DNA of 39,211 nt from Cytophagaceae bacterium. Its GTDB lineage: Bacteria; Bacteroidota; Bacteroidia; Cytophagales; Cytophagaceae. The stretch is taken from positions 1 to 39,211 of the forward strand of contig JAGKWN010000031.1 of the NCBI GenBank assembly GCA_021151805.1, written 5' to 3'. Positions 8,443 to 16,493 of this stretch are shown here, one piece after another. Each line of letters opens with the position of its first letter. The stretch's first letter is position 1. Below the pieces are notes generated by a model that saw only the letters and a list, made by a program, of their open reading frames with translations, searched no databases and had not been told where the DNA came from. A program made the translations under genes and the position numbers.

Positions 8443-9333
8443 TTAATTGTTTAATGCTTCCGCACCACCAACAATCTCTAAAATCTCTTTCGTGATAGCA
8501 GCCTGACGTGAACGGTTGTATGTTAACTTCAATGCTTTTAACATCTCCTTCGCGTTGTCTGTCGCTTTATCCATTGCAGTCATACGGGCACCGTGTTCTG
8601 ATGCGTTTGACTCAAGCAGATATTTATAGAATTGAATCTTTAATGATTTTGGAATCAATTCTTTTACGATTTCCGTTTTTGAAGGCTCAAATATATAATC
8701 AATCTCTACTGCTTCTGTAACAGCTACTGGTGCAGCTTTTACAGGAATTGGCAGAAACTGCTCTGTACGGATAATCTGAGTAGCAACATTTTTAAATTCG
8801 TTATATACAACTTCTACGCGGTCATACTTGCCAGATAGGAAGCTATTCATAACAAATTCAGAAGCTTTTCTTGCTGTCTCAAATCTAAGATCCAGAAATA
8901 AACCCTGGTAATCCAGATTTATACTTCCGTTGCCACGTTTAACTAAAACTTCAGCCCCTTTTTTACCGATGCACAAATAATTGATTTTATTGGCAGCCGC
9001 TAGTTCAGGATACTTCTCTTCAGCTAATGCAATAGATGTTTTAACGACATTCGAGTTGAATGCTCCTGCTAAACCTCTGTCTGAAGTAACAACAACAATC
9101 AATAGATTTTTTACTTCTCTTTCTTCAGAGTAGATGTTATCAGAAGCATCTTCTAAAGAAGCGGAAATATTATGAAGAATACCGTTAAGTTTTTCAGCAT
9201 ACGGACGAATCTTCATCGCTCTGTCCTGAGCTCTTCTAAGCTTGGCAGCCGAAACCATTTTCATGGCTTTGGTGATCTGCTGCGTAGAATTAACTGAAGC
9301 TATCCGGTTGCGGACCTCTTTTAAGCTTGGCAT
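8443..9333 (-). CDS. atpG: ATP synthase F1 gamma subunit
   Basis: The 296-residue protein has the conserved N-terminal helix of F1 gamma (MPSLKEVRNRIASVNSTQQI, then TKAMKMVSAAKLRRAQ). The matching C-terminal helix is ARMTAMDKATDNAKEML with LTYNRSRQAAITKEI near the end. These helices form the rotating central stalk inside the alpha-beta hexamer. The middle Rossmann-like part carries VVVTSDRGLAGAFN. Length is typical. It is the last gene of the atp operon, three bases after the atpA stop, and a strong terminator follows. The beta and epsilon genes that usually come next are not here. Confidence 0.98.
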   Translation of the reverse strand: MPSLKEVRNRIASVNSTQQITKAMKMVSAAKLRRAQDRAMKIRPYAEKLNGILHNISASLEDASDNIYSEEREVKNLLIVVVTSDRGLAGAFNSNVVKTSIALAEEKYPELAAANKINYLCIGKKGAEVLVKRGNGSINLDYQGLFLDLRFETARKASEFVMNSFLSGKYDRVEVVYNEFKNVATQIIRTEQFLPIPVKAAPVAVTEAVEIDYIFEPSKTEIVKELIPKSLKIQFYKYLLESNASEHGARMTAMDKATDNAKEMLKALKLTYNRSRQAAITKEILEIVGGAEALNN

Positions 9334-9336
9334 AAA

Positions 9337-10914
9337 TTAGTTATATTTTACAGCAACTTCTTTTGCTACTTTTTTCAATACTTCAGTGATAGAATCGTCA
9401 ATTTTACCAGCTTTGATTTCCTTCAATGTGTCTTTATATGAAGTTCTCAATACGGTTAAATATTCTTTTTCGAAATCACGAACTTTATTTACTGCTACGC
9501 TATCCATGTAACCGTTTGTAGAAACATAGATTGTTGCTACTTGCTCTTCAACAGATACCGGAGAGAATGCAGGTTGTTTCAATATTTCAAGGTTTCTTCT
9601 GCCACGCTCAATCGTAAGTTTAGTAGAAGCATCCAGATCAGAACCGAATTTAGCAAACGCTTCCAATTCTCTGAATTGTGCCTGATCCAATTTCAATGTA
9701 CCGGCAACTTTTTTCATTGATTTGATTTGCGCGTTACCACCCACACGTGATACTGAGATACCTACGTTGATTGCCGGACGAACACCTGAGTTAAACAAGT
9801 TAATCTCAAGGAAGATCTGACCATCAGTGATAGAGATCACGTTTGTAGGAATATATGCAGAAACGTCGCCTGCTTGTGTTTCAATAATTGGCAATGCCGT
9901 TAGTGAACCACCGCCTTTTACAACGTTTTTCAAAGATTCAGGAAGATCGTTCATTGCTGCCGCAATTGAATCAGACTTGTTGATTTTCGCAGCTCTTTCT
10001 AATAAACGACTGTGTAGGTAGAATACATCACCTGGGTAAGCTTCACGTCCCGGTGGTCTTCTTAGTAGAAGAGAAACCTCACGGTAAGCAACTGCCTGTT
10101 TAGATAAATCATCATAAACAACCAATGCCGGACGGCCAGTATCACGGAAGTATTCGCCAATCGCTGCACCAGTGAATGGAGCGAAGTATTGCATCGGAGC
10201 CGGATCAGAAGCTGTAGCAGCTACTACAACTGTATAGGCCATTGCGCCGTGTTTTTCAAGTGTACCAACGATACCTGCAATTGTAGAAGCTTTTTGTCCG
10301 CATGCTACATAAATACAGAATACCGGTTCGCCTTTATCGTAAAATTCTTTTTGATTGATGATCGCATCTAAAGCAACAGTAGTTTTACCAGTCTGACGGT
10401 CACCGATGATCAATTCACGCTGTCCACGACCGATTGGAATCATTGCATCAATCGCTTTGATACCTGTTTGTAATGGTTCAGTTACCGGCTGACGGTAGAT
10501 AACACCTGGTGCTTTACGCTCCATAGGCATTTTATATAATTCGCCAGAGATCGGGCCTTTACCATCGATTGGATTACCAAGTGTATCAACTACACGGCCT
10601 AACATTCCTTCGCCTACGTTAACGAAAGCGATCTGTTTTGTTCTTTTAACTGTAGAACCTTCTTTGATTGCACTGTACTCACCTAATAAAACGGCACCAA
10701 CATTGTCTTCTTCAAGGTTCAATACCATTCCTTTTAAGCCACCTTCGAATTCTAATAATTCGCCGGCTTGAGCCTTCGTAAGGCCGTAAATACGAGCAAC
10801 ACCATCACCCACTTGAAGAACTGTACCTACTTCTTCTAACTGAGCTTCGGTTAAGGAGTTTGATAACTGCTGTCTTAATACTGCAGATACCTCATCAGGT
10901 CTAACGTCTAGCAT
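9337..10914 (-). CDS. atpA: ATP synthase F1 alpha subunit
   Basis: The 525-residue protein is a full-length F1 alpha subunit. The P-loop GDRQTGKT is at 171-178. The family hallmarks LLLRRPPGREAYPGDVFYLHSRLLERAA and PAINVGISVSRVGGNAQ are intact. Alpha subunits bind non-catalytic nucleotide and form the hexamer with beta. The N-terminal segment (VRPDEVSAVLRQQL) would contact the delta subunit. It lies between atpH (12-base gap) and atpG (2-base gap) in a compact operon. Confidence 0.98.
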   Translation of the reverse strand: MLDVRPDEVSAVLRQQLSNSLTEAQLEEVGTVLQVGDGVARIYGLTKAQAGELLEFEGGLKGMVLNLEEDNVGAVLLGEYSAIKEGSTVKRTKQIAFVNVGEGMLGRVVDTLGNPIDGKGPISGELYKMPMERKAPGVIYRQPVTEPLQTGIKAIDAMIPIGRGQRELIIGDRQTGKTTVALDAIINQKEFYDKGEPVFCIYVACGQKASTIAGIVGTLEKHGAMAYTVVVAATASDPAPMQYFAPFTGAAIGEYFRDTGRPALVVYDDLSKQAVAYREVSLLLRRPPGREAYPGDVFYLHSRLLERAAKINKSDSIAAAMNDLPESLKNVVKGGGSLTALPIIETQAGDVSAYIPTNVISITDGQIFLEINLFNSGVRPAINVGISVSRVGGNAQIKSMKKVAGTLKLDQAQFRELEAFAKFGSDLDASTKLTIERGRRNLEILKQPAFSPVSVEEQVATIYVSTNGYMDSVAVNKVRDFEKEYLTVLRTSYKDTLKEIKAGKIDDSITEVLKKVAKEVAVKYN

Positions 10915-10926
10915 ATATGATAATAC

Positions 10927-11475
10927 TTAGTAATTTATAACTTGTTCTGTAAACTTATTTTTAATCTTATTCAGCTTTGTTGCAACAGATTCATCGATTT
11001 GCTGATCATCCATTCTTAAAACAAAACCTCCTAATATTTTTTCATCTATCTTTTCAACCAATTCAACTTTCGCTGCCTTGGATGCCATGATTCTTTTGAA
11101 GTTCGCACGCTGATCATCAGAGATCGGCTGGGTAGTTGTTACTTCAACAACTTTGATTCCCATTTTCTCGCGATATAGTTTTTGAAATTCAGTTGCTATT
11201 TCAAAAACAACAGCTTCTCTGTATTTCTTTGTTAATAGTGAAAGCAATGACATTGTAAATGTATTTACTTTACCATTGAATAATGCTTCCAGTATTGCCT
11301 GTTTCTTTTCGCCTTGAACGATCGGATTTTTCATCACAGCAGCTAATTGGCTATTCTGTTTAAAAACAGCCACAATTCCTGTCATGTCGGCATTAACCTG
11401 ATCCAAAACACCATTCTCCGCTGCAAGATCAATCAGCGATTTTGCATATCGGTATGCTACTCTCGTTTCTTTCAT
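10927..11475 (-). CDS. atpH: ATP synthase F1 delta subunit
   Basis: The 182-residue protein shows the OSCP/delta pattern: RVAYRYAKSLIDLAAENG at the N-terminal helical domain, NPIVQGEKKQAIL in the middle, and the C-terminal GGFVLRMDDQQIDESVATKLNKIK. Delta caps the F1 head and joins it to the b-subunit stalk. Length is usual for the family. The start lies nine bases after the atpF stop. Confidence 0.96.
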   Translation of the reverse strand: MKETRVAYRYAKSLIDLAAENGVLDQVNADMTGIVAVFKQNSQLAAVMKNPIVQGEKKQAILEALFNGKVNTFTMSLLSLLTKKYREAVVFEIATEFQKLYREKMGIKVVEVTTTQPISDDQRANFKRIMASKAAKVELVEKIDEKILGGFVLRMDDQQIDESVATKLNKIKNKFTEQVINY

Positions 11476-11484
11476 GATGAATGA

Positions 11485-11988
11485 TTAGTTCAGATTAACT
11501 TCTTTAATATATTCGTTTACCAGTTTCTTCTGCTCTTCAGCATTGTTCAACTCTTTACGAAGAATTTTTTCAGCGATTTCAACAGCTAATGTTGCTGCAT
11601 AATTTTTAACTTCATTCAAAGCAGCATTTTTTTCAGATTGAATAGAAACTCTTGCAGCTTCCATCAAACGAGTGCCTTCAGTTGTTGCTTTGTTTTTAGC
11701 ATCTTCCATCATGGTTGTTGCAGCTTTGTGTGCATCCGCCAGGATTTTATCACGCTCTTTTCTTGCTTCAGCTAACAAAGCTTCGTTTGTAGCCTGTAAT
11801 TTTTCAATATCTGCACGTGCTTTGTCTGCTGCTGATAATGCATCTGTGATCGAGTCTTCGCGCTCTTTCATTGCGCTCATAATCGGCTTCCATGCAAACT
11901 TTGACAATAGAAACAAGGTAACCAGGAAGATTACTGTCTGCCAGAAGAATAAACCCAGTTCAGGTGTGATGATACTTAATAAAGTCAT
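11485..11988 (-). CDS. atpF: ATP synthase Fo b subunit
   Basis: The 167-residue protein has one N-terminal membrane helix (LGLFFWQTVIFLVTLFLLSKFAW, split here only for description) and then a long charged alanine-rich coiled coil (KAWKPIMSAMKEREDSI-type start, AADKARADIEKLQ). This is the peripheral stalk subunit. It is separated from atpE by 78 bases holding a strong hairpin, the longest gap between the ATP synthase subunit genes of the operon. A single b-type gene is present, so a b2 homodimer stalk is expected. Confidence 0.96.
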   Translation of the reverse strand: MTLLSIITPELGLFFWQTVIFLVTLFLLSKFAWKPIMSAMKEREDSITDALSAADKARADIEKLQATNEALLAEARKERDKILADAHKAATTMMEDAKNKATTEGTRLMEAARVSIQSEKNAALNEVKNYAATLAVEIAEKILRKELNNAEEQKKLVNEYIKEVNLN

Positions 11989-12020
11989 ATATATTTATTA
12001 GGGATGTGTTTCAATAAATA

Positions 12021-12060
12021 AAAGTATACTCCGAGACCTAATGTCAACGGAGTATACTTT
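12021..12060 (-). terminator. Intercistronic hairpin between atpE and atpF
   Basis: Arms 12021-12033 and 12048-12060 pair perfectly over 13 bp (AAAGTATACTCCG with its complement) around a 14-base loop. On the minus strand it starts six bases after the atpE stop and is followed by T-rich TTTATTTATT. It may act as a partial terminator or as an mRNA 3'-end stabiliser for atpE; which one is inference. Confidence 0.8.
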
Positions 12061-12066
12061 AAGCAA

Positions 12067-12306
12067 TTATAGAGTGATCAACAAACAAACTACCACACCG
12101 AAAAGAGCAACACCTTCGATAAGGGCTGCTGCAATCAACATCGCAGTCTGGATTTTTCCACTCTCAGATGGTTGGCGTGCAATAGATTCTACTGCGCTGC
12201 TACCGATACGACCGATACCTAAACCTGCCGCTAATGCTGCAACACCAGCACCGATACCAGCACCTGCTAATGCAAGACCTTCTACTAAGAAAACTGAATT
12301 TAACAT
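12067..12306 (-). CDS. atpE: ATP synthase Fo c subunit (proteolipid)
   Basis: The 79-residue hairpin protein has two membrane helices joined by the polar loop ARQP (43-46). The ion-binding carboxylate is Glu64 in AALIEGVALFG. The first helix is GAGIGAGVAALAAGLGIG. The residue after Glu64 is Gly, and no Gln is seen at the sodium-ligand position of helix 1, which argues for proton rather than sodium coupling. Several copies form the rotor ring, so high expression relative to its neighbours is expected. A hairpin directly downstream could serve that. Confidence 0.97.
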   Translation of the reverse strand: MLNSVFLVEGLALAGAGIGAGVAALAAGLGIGRIGSSAVESIARQPSESGKIQTAMLIAAALIEGVALFGVVVCLLITL

Positions 12307-12345
12307 AGTTGTATTTATTTATTATTGAATGAAAACAAGAGATAA

Positions 12346-13413
12346 TTAATGTCCGTGGTCATGATCTTCATGCGCATGCTCTTCAACTGCAGATCCGAAA
12401 TACATTGCTGTAAGTAGTGTAAATACGAACGCCTGAATAAGTGCTACGAACAATTCAAGGAATGTCATGAACAATCCAAAACCTACACTTAGTGGTGCGA
12501 TATAAATGCTCTTAAACATAAATATCAACCCGATGAAGCTTAAAATAATGATGTGTCCTGCCGTGATGTTGGCAAACAAACGAACCATTAAAGAGAACGG
12601 CTTTGTTATTAAACCAATAACTTCAATCGGTAAAATAACGATTCTTAATAGAAGAGGTACTCCTGGAGTCCATAATACGTGCTTCCAATAGTATCCATTA
12701 CCACTGATTGTAGTGATGATAAATGTTGTAACCGCTAGCATCAATGTAACTGCAATATTACCTGTTAAGTTTGCTCCGCCTGGCATTAAACCTAAAAGGT
12801 TGTTAAACCAGATGAAGAAAAATACAGTTAATAAATATGGCATGAAACGTTCGTATTTCGGACCAATCATTTTAAGAGCTATTTCATCACGAACATACGT
12901 AACGATTGGTTCGAAAAACGACTGAACGCCTGACGGAGCTTTGCCTTTATTTTTTACATAACCTTTTGCTACAAGCAAAAAGACTGTAATTAAAATCACT
13001 GCACTTAAAATTAATGAAGCAACGTTTTTAGTAATAGAGAAATCATACACTGCAACGGTCTTGTCTTCATTGCCGGCTGCGTCTACTGCATAAATATGTT
13101 CGTGGTGTATGCCATAACCATTATAGTTTGCATTGTGTGCAAATCTGGAAGATGAAAATATCGACAAACCACCTTTTTGTGCAGAGTAAACAATGATTGG
13201 CAATGGAACTGTAGCATGAAAAGTTTCCGTATTGAATAAATGCCACTCGTGAGAATCTGCAATGTGGTGCATGATCATTTCTCCCGGGTTAAATACTGTT
13301 TCTTCTTCGCCGGTTTCTTCTTCAACAATCTGATCGTGATCTGACGCGAAACCAGCTATTGACGCCACAGACATCAATAAAATAAGTAGTAATTTTTGAA
13401 TTTTAGTTGCCAT
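12346..13413 (-). CDS. atpB: ATP synthase Fo a subunit, long form with signal peptide
   Basis: Starting at 13413 gives 355 residues beginning MATKIQKLLLILLMSVASIAG, a clear signal peptide. An in-frame ATG 19 codons upstream (13470) would place a stretch without signal features before it and overlap the previous gene further. After cleavage comes an extra-membrane domain of about 100 residues, acidic at first (EEETGEEETVF) and rich in His. The conserved a-subunit core follows, with the essential Arg in LMVRLFANITAGH. The C-terminus ends in a His/Asp/Glu tail (EEHAHEDHDHGH). The a subunit forms the proton half-channels against the c-ring. The long N-terminal form is typical of Bacteroidota, in contrast to about 270 residues in E. 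coli. Confidence 0.95.
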   Translation of the reverse strand: MATKIQKLLLILLMSVASIAGFASDHDQIVEEETGEEETVFNPGEMIMHHIADSHEWHLFNTETFHATVPLPIIVYSAQKGGLSIFSSSRFAHNANYNGYGIHHEHIYAVDAAGNEDKTVAVYDFSITKNVASLILSAVILITVFLLVAKGYVKNKGKAPSGVQSFFEPIVTYVRDEIALKMIGPKYERFMPYLLTVFFFIWFNNLLGLMPGGANLTGNIAVTLMLAVTTFIITTISGNGYYWKHVLWTPGVPLLLRIVILPIEVIGLITKPFSLMVRLFANITAGHIIILSFIGLIFMFKSIYIAPLSVGFGLFMTFLELFVALIQAFVFTLLTAMYFGSAVEEHAHEDHDHGH

Positions 13414-13816
13414 TTCTCTTTGAATCGGCGCGCAAGTTACGCAATAAGTGATAAATTTCAAATGAAGCATATAGAATGTAGAGAATAAAAAAATTCGCTA
13501 CGTAAGTTATCTTATTTCCTGACAGATATACCATACTTAGAAGAATGAAAAATAAAGAGAAAATGAACCTCACAGCCATCGATCCTAAGTAATACGTATG
13601 GAATTCTTCCCTGCTTTTTAAGCCTAAATTTGCAATAACGTGAGACAGGATTGAAATAACACCAAAAAACCCTTGGATCGTCCAAAAATGACTACTTAGA
13701 AATTGCGGCTTTACGTACGTAAGTAAGATTGCAATACCTGATGTCAGAAATAATAAAGATGTATAACCAAACCAAAAGTTTGTTAAAATTGAATTATTCG
13801 CCTCTTTTTTGCTCAT
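13403..13816 (-). CDS. AtpI-like small membrane protein of the ATP synthase operon
   Basis: The 137-residue protein has four predicted membrane helices and a basic C-terminus (RNLRADSKRNGN). It is not recognised by a sequence signature. Its position just upstream of atpB, its size and topology fit the AtpI/Uup-independent assembly factor slot, where AtpI proteins help c-ring assembly. It overlaps the atpB start by 11 bases and the atpZ-like gene by 23 bases, so the three are translated as a block. The AtpI label rests on context more than on sequence. Confidence 0.8.
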   Translation of the reverse strand: MSKKEANNSILTNFWFGYTSLLFLTSGIAILLTYVKPQFLSSHFWTIQGFFGVISILSHVIANLGLKSREEFHTYYLGSMAVRFIFSLFFILLSMVYLSGNKITYVANFFILYILYASFEIYHLLRNLRADSKRNGN

Positions 13817-14033
13817 TAAGTATATTTATTATGAATTTAGTAATGCTGCCAACAACGCCGAAAAGCATGAAAAAAATTGTATTGTATCTGCCCTTAACTT
13901 CAAAATGCTTATCCAACCAAATCCCGATTGCGGCAAATACCAATATTGTAGCGATCATCTGAAAACCAATGGCTGAGAATTTAAAAAAGCTGCTTGGTGA
14001 AGCCTTTCCGTTCCCCTTGTTTTCTTTTTCCAT
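13794..14033 (-). CDS. AtpZ/AtpI-family protein, first gene of the ATP synthase operon
   Basis: The 79-residue protein has a polar N-terminus (MEKENKGNGKASPSSFF) and two membrane helices linked by GIWLDKHFEVKGRYNTIFF. The GIWLDKHF motif is characteristic of the small AtpZ/AtpI family that accompanies atp operons. Family members are proposed to transport magnesium or calcium for the enzyme or to aid its assembly. It begins the operon, 118 bases from the divergent SprE-like gene. A TAACTTTG box sits four bases upstream of its ATG. Confidence 0.87.
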   Translation of the reverse strand: MEKENKGNGKASPSSFFKFSAIGFQMIATILVFAAIGIWLDKHFEVKGRYNTIFFMLFGVVGSITKFIINILNEQKRGE

Positions 14034-14037
14034 AACA

Positions 14038-14045
14038 CAAAGTTA
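14038..14045 (-). promoter_or_regulatory. Possible -7 promoter box for the atp operon
   Basis: The minus strand reads TAACTTTG, a match to the Bacteroidota -7 consensus TAnnTTTG. It ends four bases before the atpZ-like ATG at 14033. No TTTG at the -33 spacing is seen. If used, the transcript would start at or next to the start codon. Confidence 0.35.
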
Positions 14046-14138
14046 ACACATTCTTTTCCCCCTGAAAAGTCTTTTCTGAATACAATCTATTTTTATCGAA
14101 ATCGTTCTAATGTATCTACTAAAACTTCAATGATTTAC

Positions 14139-14146
14139 TATCTTTG
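14139..14146 (+). promoter_or_regulatory. Possible -7 promoter box for the SprE-like gene
   Basis: TATCTTTG matches TAnnTTTG and ends five bases before the ATG at 14152. No -33 TTTG is seen at the usual distance. As for the divergent atp box, the predicted start of transcription would nearly coincide with the start codon. Confidence 0.35.
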
Positions 14147-14151
14147 ATTAA

Positions 14152-16458
14152 ATGAATACACCCAAAAACTTATTTTCAGCTTACTCAATACCTTTTTATT
14201 TACTGCTCATTGCTTTTGGGTTGGTATCTGTCTCGTGTTCGCAGGAAAGCAATTCTTTTGTTGCCCGTACCTATCATAACTTACTGGCCCGGGATAACGC
14301 GTATTTCCTGGCCCGGGAACGTATGAAAACGGTAGAAACAAAGGTGTATGACCTCAAAGAAGACAATTATAACGGTGTTCTGCACCCTATACCACCTTTT
14401 GATACACTCAAAACAAAAGGCCTTGCTACTCAACTTGACGATATTATTAAAAAAGCCTCTATCCCTGTGCGCCGCCATAAAAACAGCGATTACGTTGATG
14501 ATAGCTATGTGCTTATCGGACGTTGCAGAATGTATAAGGGGGAATTCAAAATGGGTATTGAAACATACAAATATGTGAACGCCCATGGGAAAAATGTAAA
14601 TGATAAAAATGAAGCGTTGATTTATTTAATGCGTGCATACATGGCCGCGAATCAATTCGACAACGCAAAAACAGTTTCGGACCATCTTGACAAACAAGAT
14701 CTGACATTGAAAAATAAGACGATCTACAACGTTACCAAGGCCGAATACTTGAGAATATATGAACGCTACGATGAAATGATTCCATTGTTGGAAGAAGTTG
14801 CCCATCTGCAAAAGAAACGTGATATCCGCTCCCGGATGTATTTTATTTTAGGACAGCTCTACCAGCGCGCAGGCAATGATACTTCCGCATATAAAAATTA
14901 TCATAAGGTGGTTAAATCCAACCCGCCTTATGAAATGCTTTTTATCTCTAAACTGAACCTGTATCAGGTGACCAATATTGAAAAAGAAGGAGCAACCAAA
15001 AAAATCAATAAGTATTATACAAAACTTCTGAAAGATCCTAAAAACGAGGAATACAAGGATAAGATCTATTATGAAATGGCCCTGTTCGAATACAAACAAA
15101 AGAATTTACCTGAGGCCATCAAACATTTAAAAGCATCTTCCAATGCAAGCAAAGCGGGCGGCTACCAAAAAGGATTTACGTTTTTAAAACTTGCTGAAAT
15201 TTATTACGAAGACCTGGAGGATTATGAAAATGCTGCGGCTTATTACGATAGTACAGCTACCACGTTTAACAAAAAAGATAAACGCTACCCGTTGATTTCA
15301 AAACGCGAAAAAATACTGGATGAGTTTGTCAAACAACTATCCATTATTAAACGCCAGGATAGCTTGCTGGCTGTTGCAAAAATGGATTCCGTTACGTTGA
15401 ATAATTTAATTGATTCATTGATTGCAAAGGAACAGGCAGACTATATGGCCAAGCAACTGGCATTGAAAAAGAAAAAGTTCGATGAAGAAAATGCACCGCT
15501 GACTCCCGATCCGAAATTGATCAATGCAGACCCTACTGCTGCAAGCTGGTACTTCTCTAATGCCACAGCCATACAGAACGGGATCAACGAATTTAACCTT
15601 AAATGGGGCCGCCGACCGCTTGAAGATAACTGGAGACGTTCGAAAAAAGAAGCTGTAGTAGATTTTGATAATCCGGGAAGCAAAGATTCAACACAAGCAA
15701 AAACAGATCCTGATCCGGACGCGCGAAAAGGTAAAAACGATATTGAACCGCTCAAAATTGATCGTTCAAAGTATTACGTTGATATCCCTGTTACCGACTC
15801 ACAAAAAGTTGCAGCCAACAAGAAGATCGAAGATGCCATGTTCCAGGTAGCTTCAATCTATAATCACCAACTGGAAGAGCCGCGAAGAGCGATAAGGACT
15901 TATGAACAACTGCTCTCCCGGTATCCCGAAACGTTGTATGAGGCTGAGATTTTGTATAACTTATACTTAATCTGCAAAGAGCTTAACGATCCGAAACAAG
16001 AGCAGTATAAAAACCGCTTGTTAGAGAAACATCCGAATTCATTATATGCCAAACTGATCCGAAACCCGAATTACTATAGGGATACCAAGATCGCTAATAA
16101 ATATGCCGATGTTGAATATAAAGATGTTTACAGCTTCTTTAAAAACAATCAGTTTGAAGAAGCAGATTCTGCTGCGACTGTATTGTTAGCAAAATATCCG
16201 GAAAGTGATGTAGTTGACAAATTGACTTATCTGAAAATTGTCTGTCAGTTGAAAACTCATGGACCGACAGAAAAAGTACTTGCAGATATAGAAGCGTTTC
16301 CTGATTTATTCCCTGAAAGTCCTTTAGTTCCTGTAGTGAAAGACCTTTCAGCTGCAATTAAAAAACAGGCCATTCAAAATGAAAAAGATGCTGCTGTTAA
16401 AGAAACGGCACCTCCCAACGACCCTGCAAAAACAGAACCGACACCGGTAAAACCATAA
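14152..16458 (+). CDS. sprE: SprE/PorW-like TPR lipoprotein of gliding motility and type IX secretion
   Basis: The 768-residue protein has a lipoprotein signal ending VSVSC (Cys29). The start of the mature part (SFVARTYHNLLARDNAYFLARER) resembles the SprE/PorW signature. Tetratricopeptide-type helices fill about 120-400 (for example MGIETYKYVNAHGK, ALIYLMRAYMAANQFDNAKT) and again about 560-740. A low-complexity polar linker lies between, and the C-terminus is rich in Pro, Lys and Thr. SprE (PorW in Porphyromonas) is needed for type IX secretion and gliding and is thought to link core complex parts. Expected length is roughly 750-900, so this fits. It leads a unit with penicillin-binding protein 1A 35 bases downstream and is divergent from the atp operon. 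Confidence 0.8.
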   Translation: MNTPKNLFSAYSIPFYLLLIAFGLVSVSCSQESNSFVARTYHNLLARDNAYFLARERMKTVETKVYDLKEDNYNGVLHPIPPFDTLKTKGLATQLDDIIKKASIPVRRHKNSDYVDDSYVLIGRCRMYKGEFKMGIETYKYVNAHGKNVNDKNEALIYLMRAYMAANQFDNAKTVSDHLDKQDLTLKNKTIYNVTKAEYLRIYERYDEMIPLLEEVAHLQKKRDIRSRMYFILGQLYQRAGNDTSAYKNYHKVVKSNPPYEMLFISKLNLYQVTNIEKEGATKKINKYYTKLLKDPKNEEYKDKIYYEMALFEYKQKNLPEAIKHLKASSNASKAGGYQKGFTFLKLAEIYYEDLEDYENAAAYYDSTATTFNKKDKRYPLISKREKILDEFVKQLSIIKRQDSLLAVAKMDSVTLNNLIDSLIAKEQADYMAKQLALKKKKFDEENAPLTPDPKLINADPTAASWYFSNATAIQNGINEFNLKWGRRPLEDNWRRSKKEAVVDFDNPGSKDSTQAKTDPDPDARKGKNDIEPLKIDRSKYYVDIPVTDSQKVAANKKIEDAMFQVASIYNHQLEEPRRAIRTYEQLLSRYPETLYEAEILYNLYLICKELNDPKQEQYKNRLLEKHPNSLYAKLIRNPNYYRDTKIANKYADVEYKDVYSFFKNNQFEEADSAATVLLAKYPESDVVDKLTYLKIVCQLKTHGPTEKVLADIEAFPDLFPESPLVPVVKDLSAAIKKQAIQNEKDAAVKETAPPNDPAKTEPTPVKP

Positions 16459-16493
16459 ACAGTTTCCGGCAATCATATTTATAGAGACATTCA

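Noticed and set aside
12067..12306. Sodium-type ATP synthase c-ring
   Set aside because: The ion-site Glu64 is followed by Gly and the helix-1 Gln typical of sodium binders is missing.
12041..12328. Open frame on the plus strand opposite atpE
   Set aside because: It mirrors the alanine and glycine-rich c-subunit gene and shows no domain of its own.
13414..13470. Upstream in-frame ATG for atpB
   Set aside because: The added residues precede a good signal peptide and enlarge the overlap with the AtpI-like gene.
15441..15755. Open frame of 104 codons on the minus strand inside the SprE-like gene
   Set aside because: Composition follows the complement of the real gene and there is no plausible start context or family pattern.
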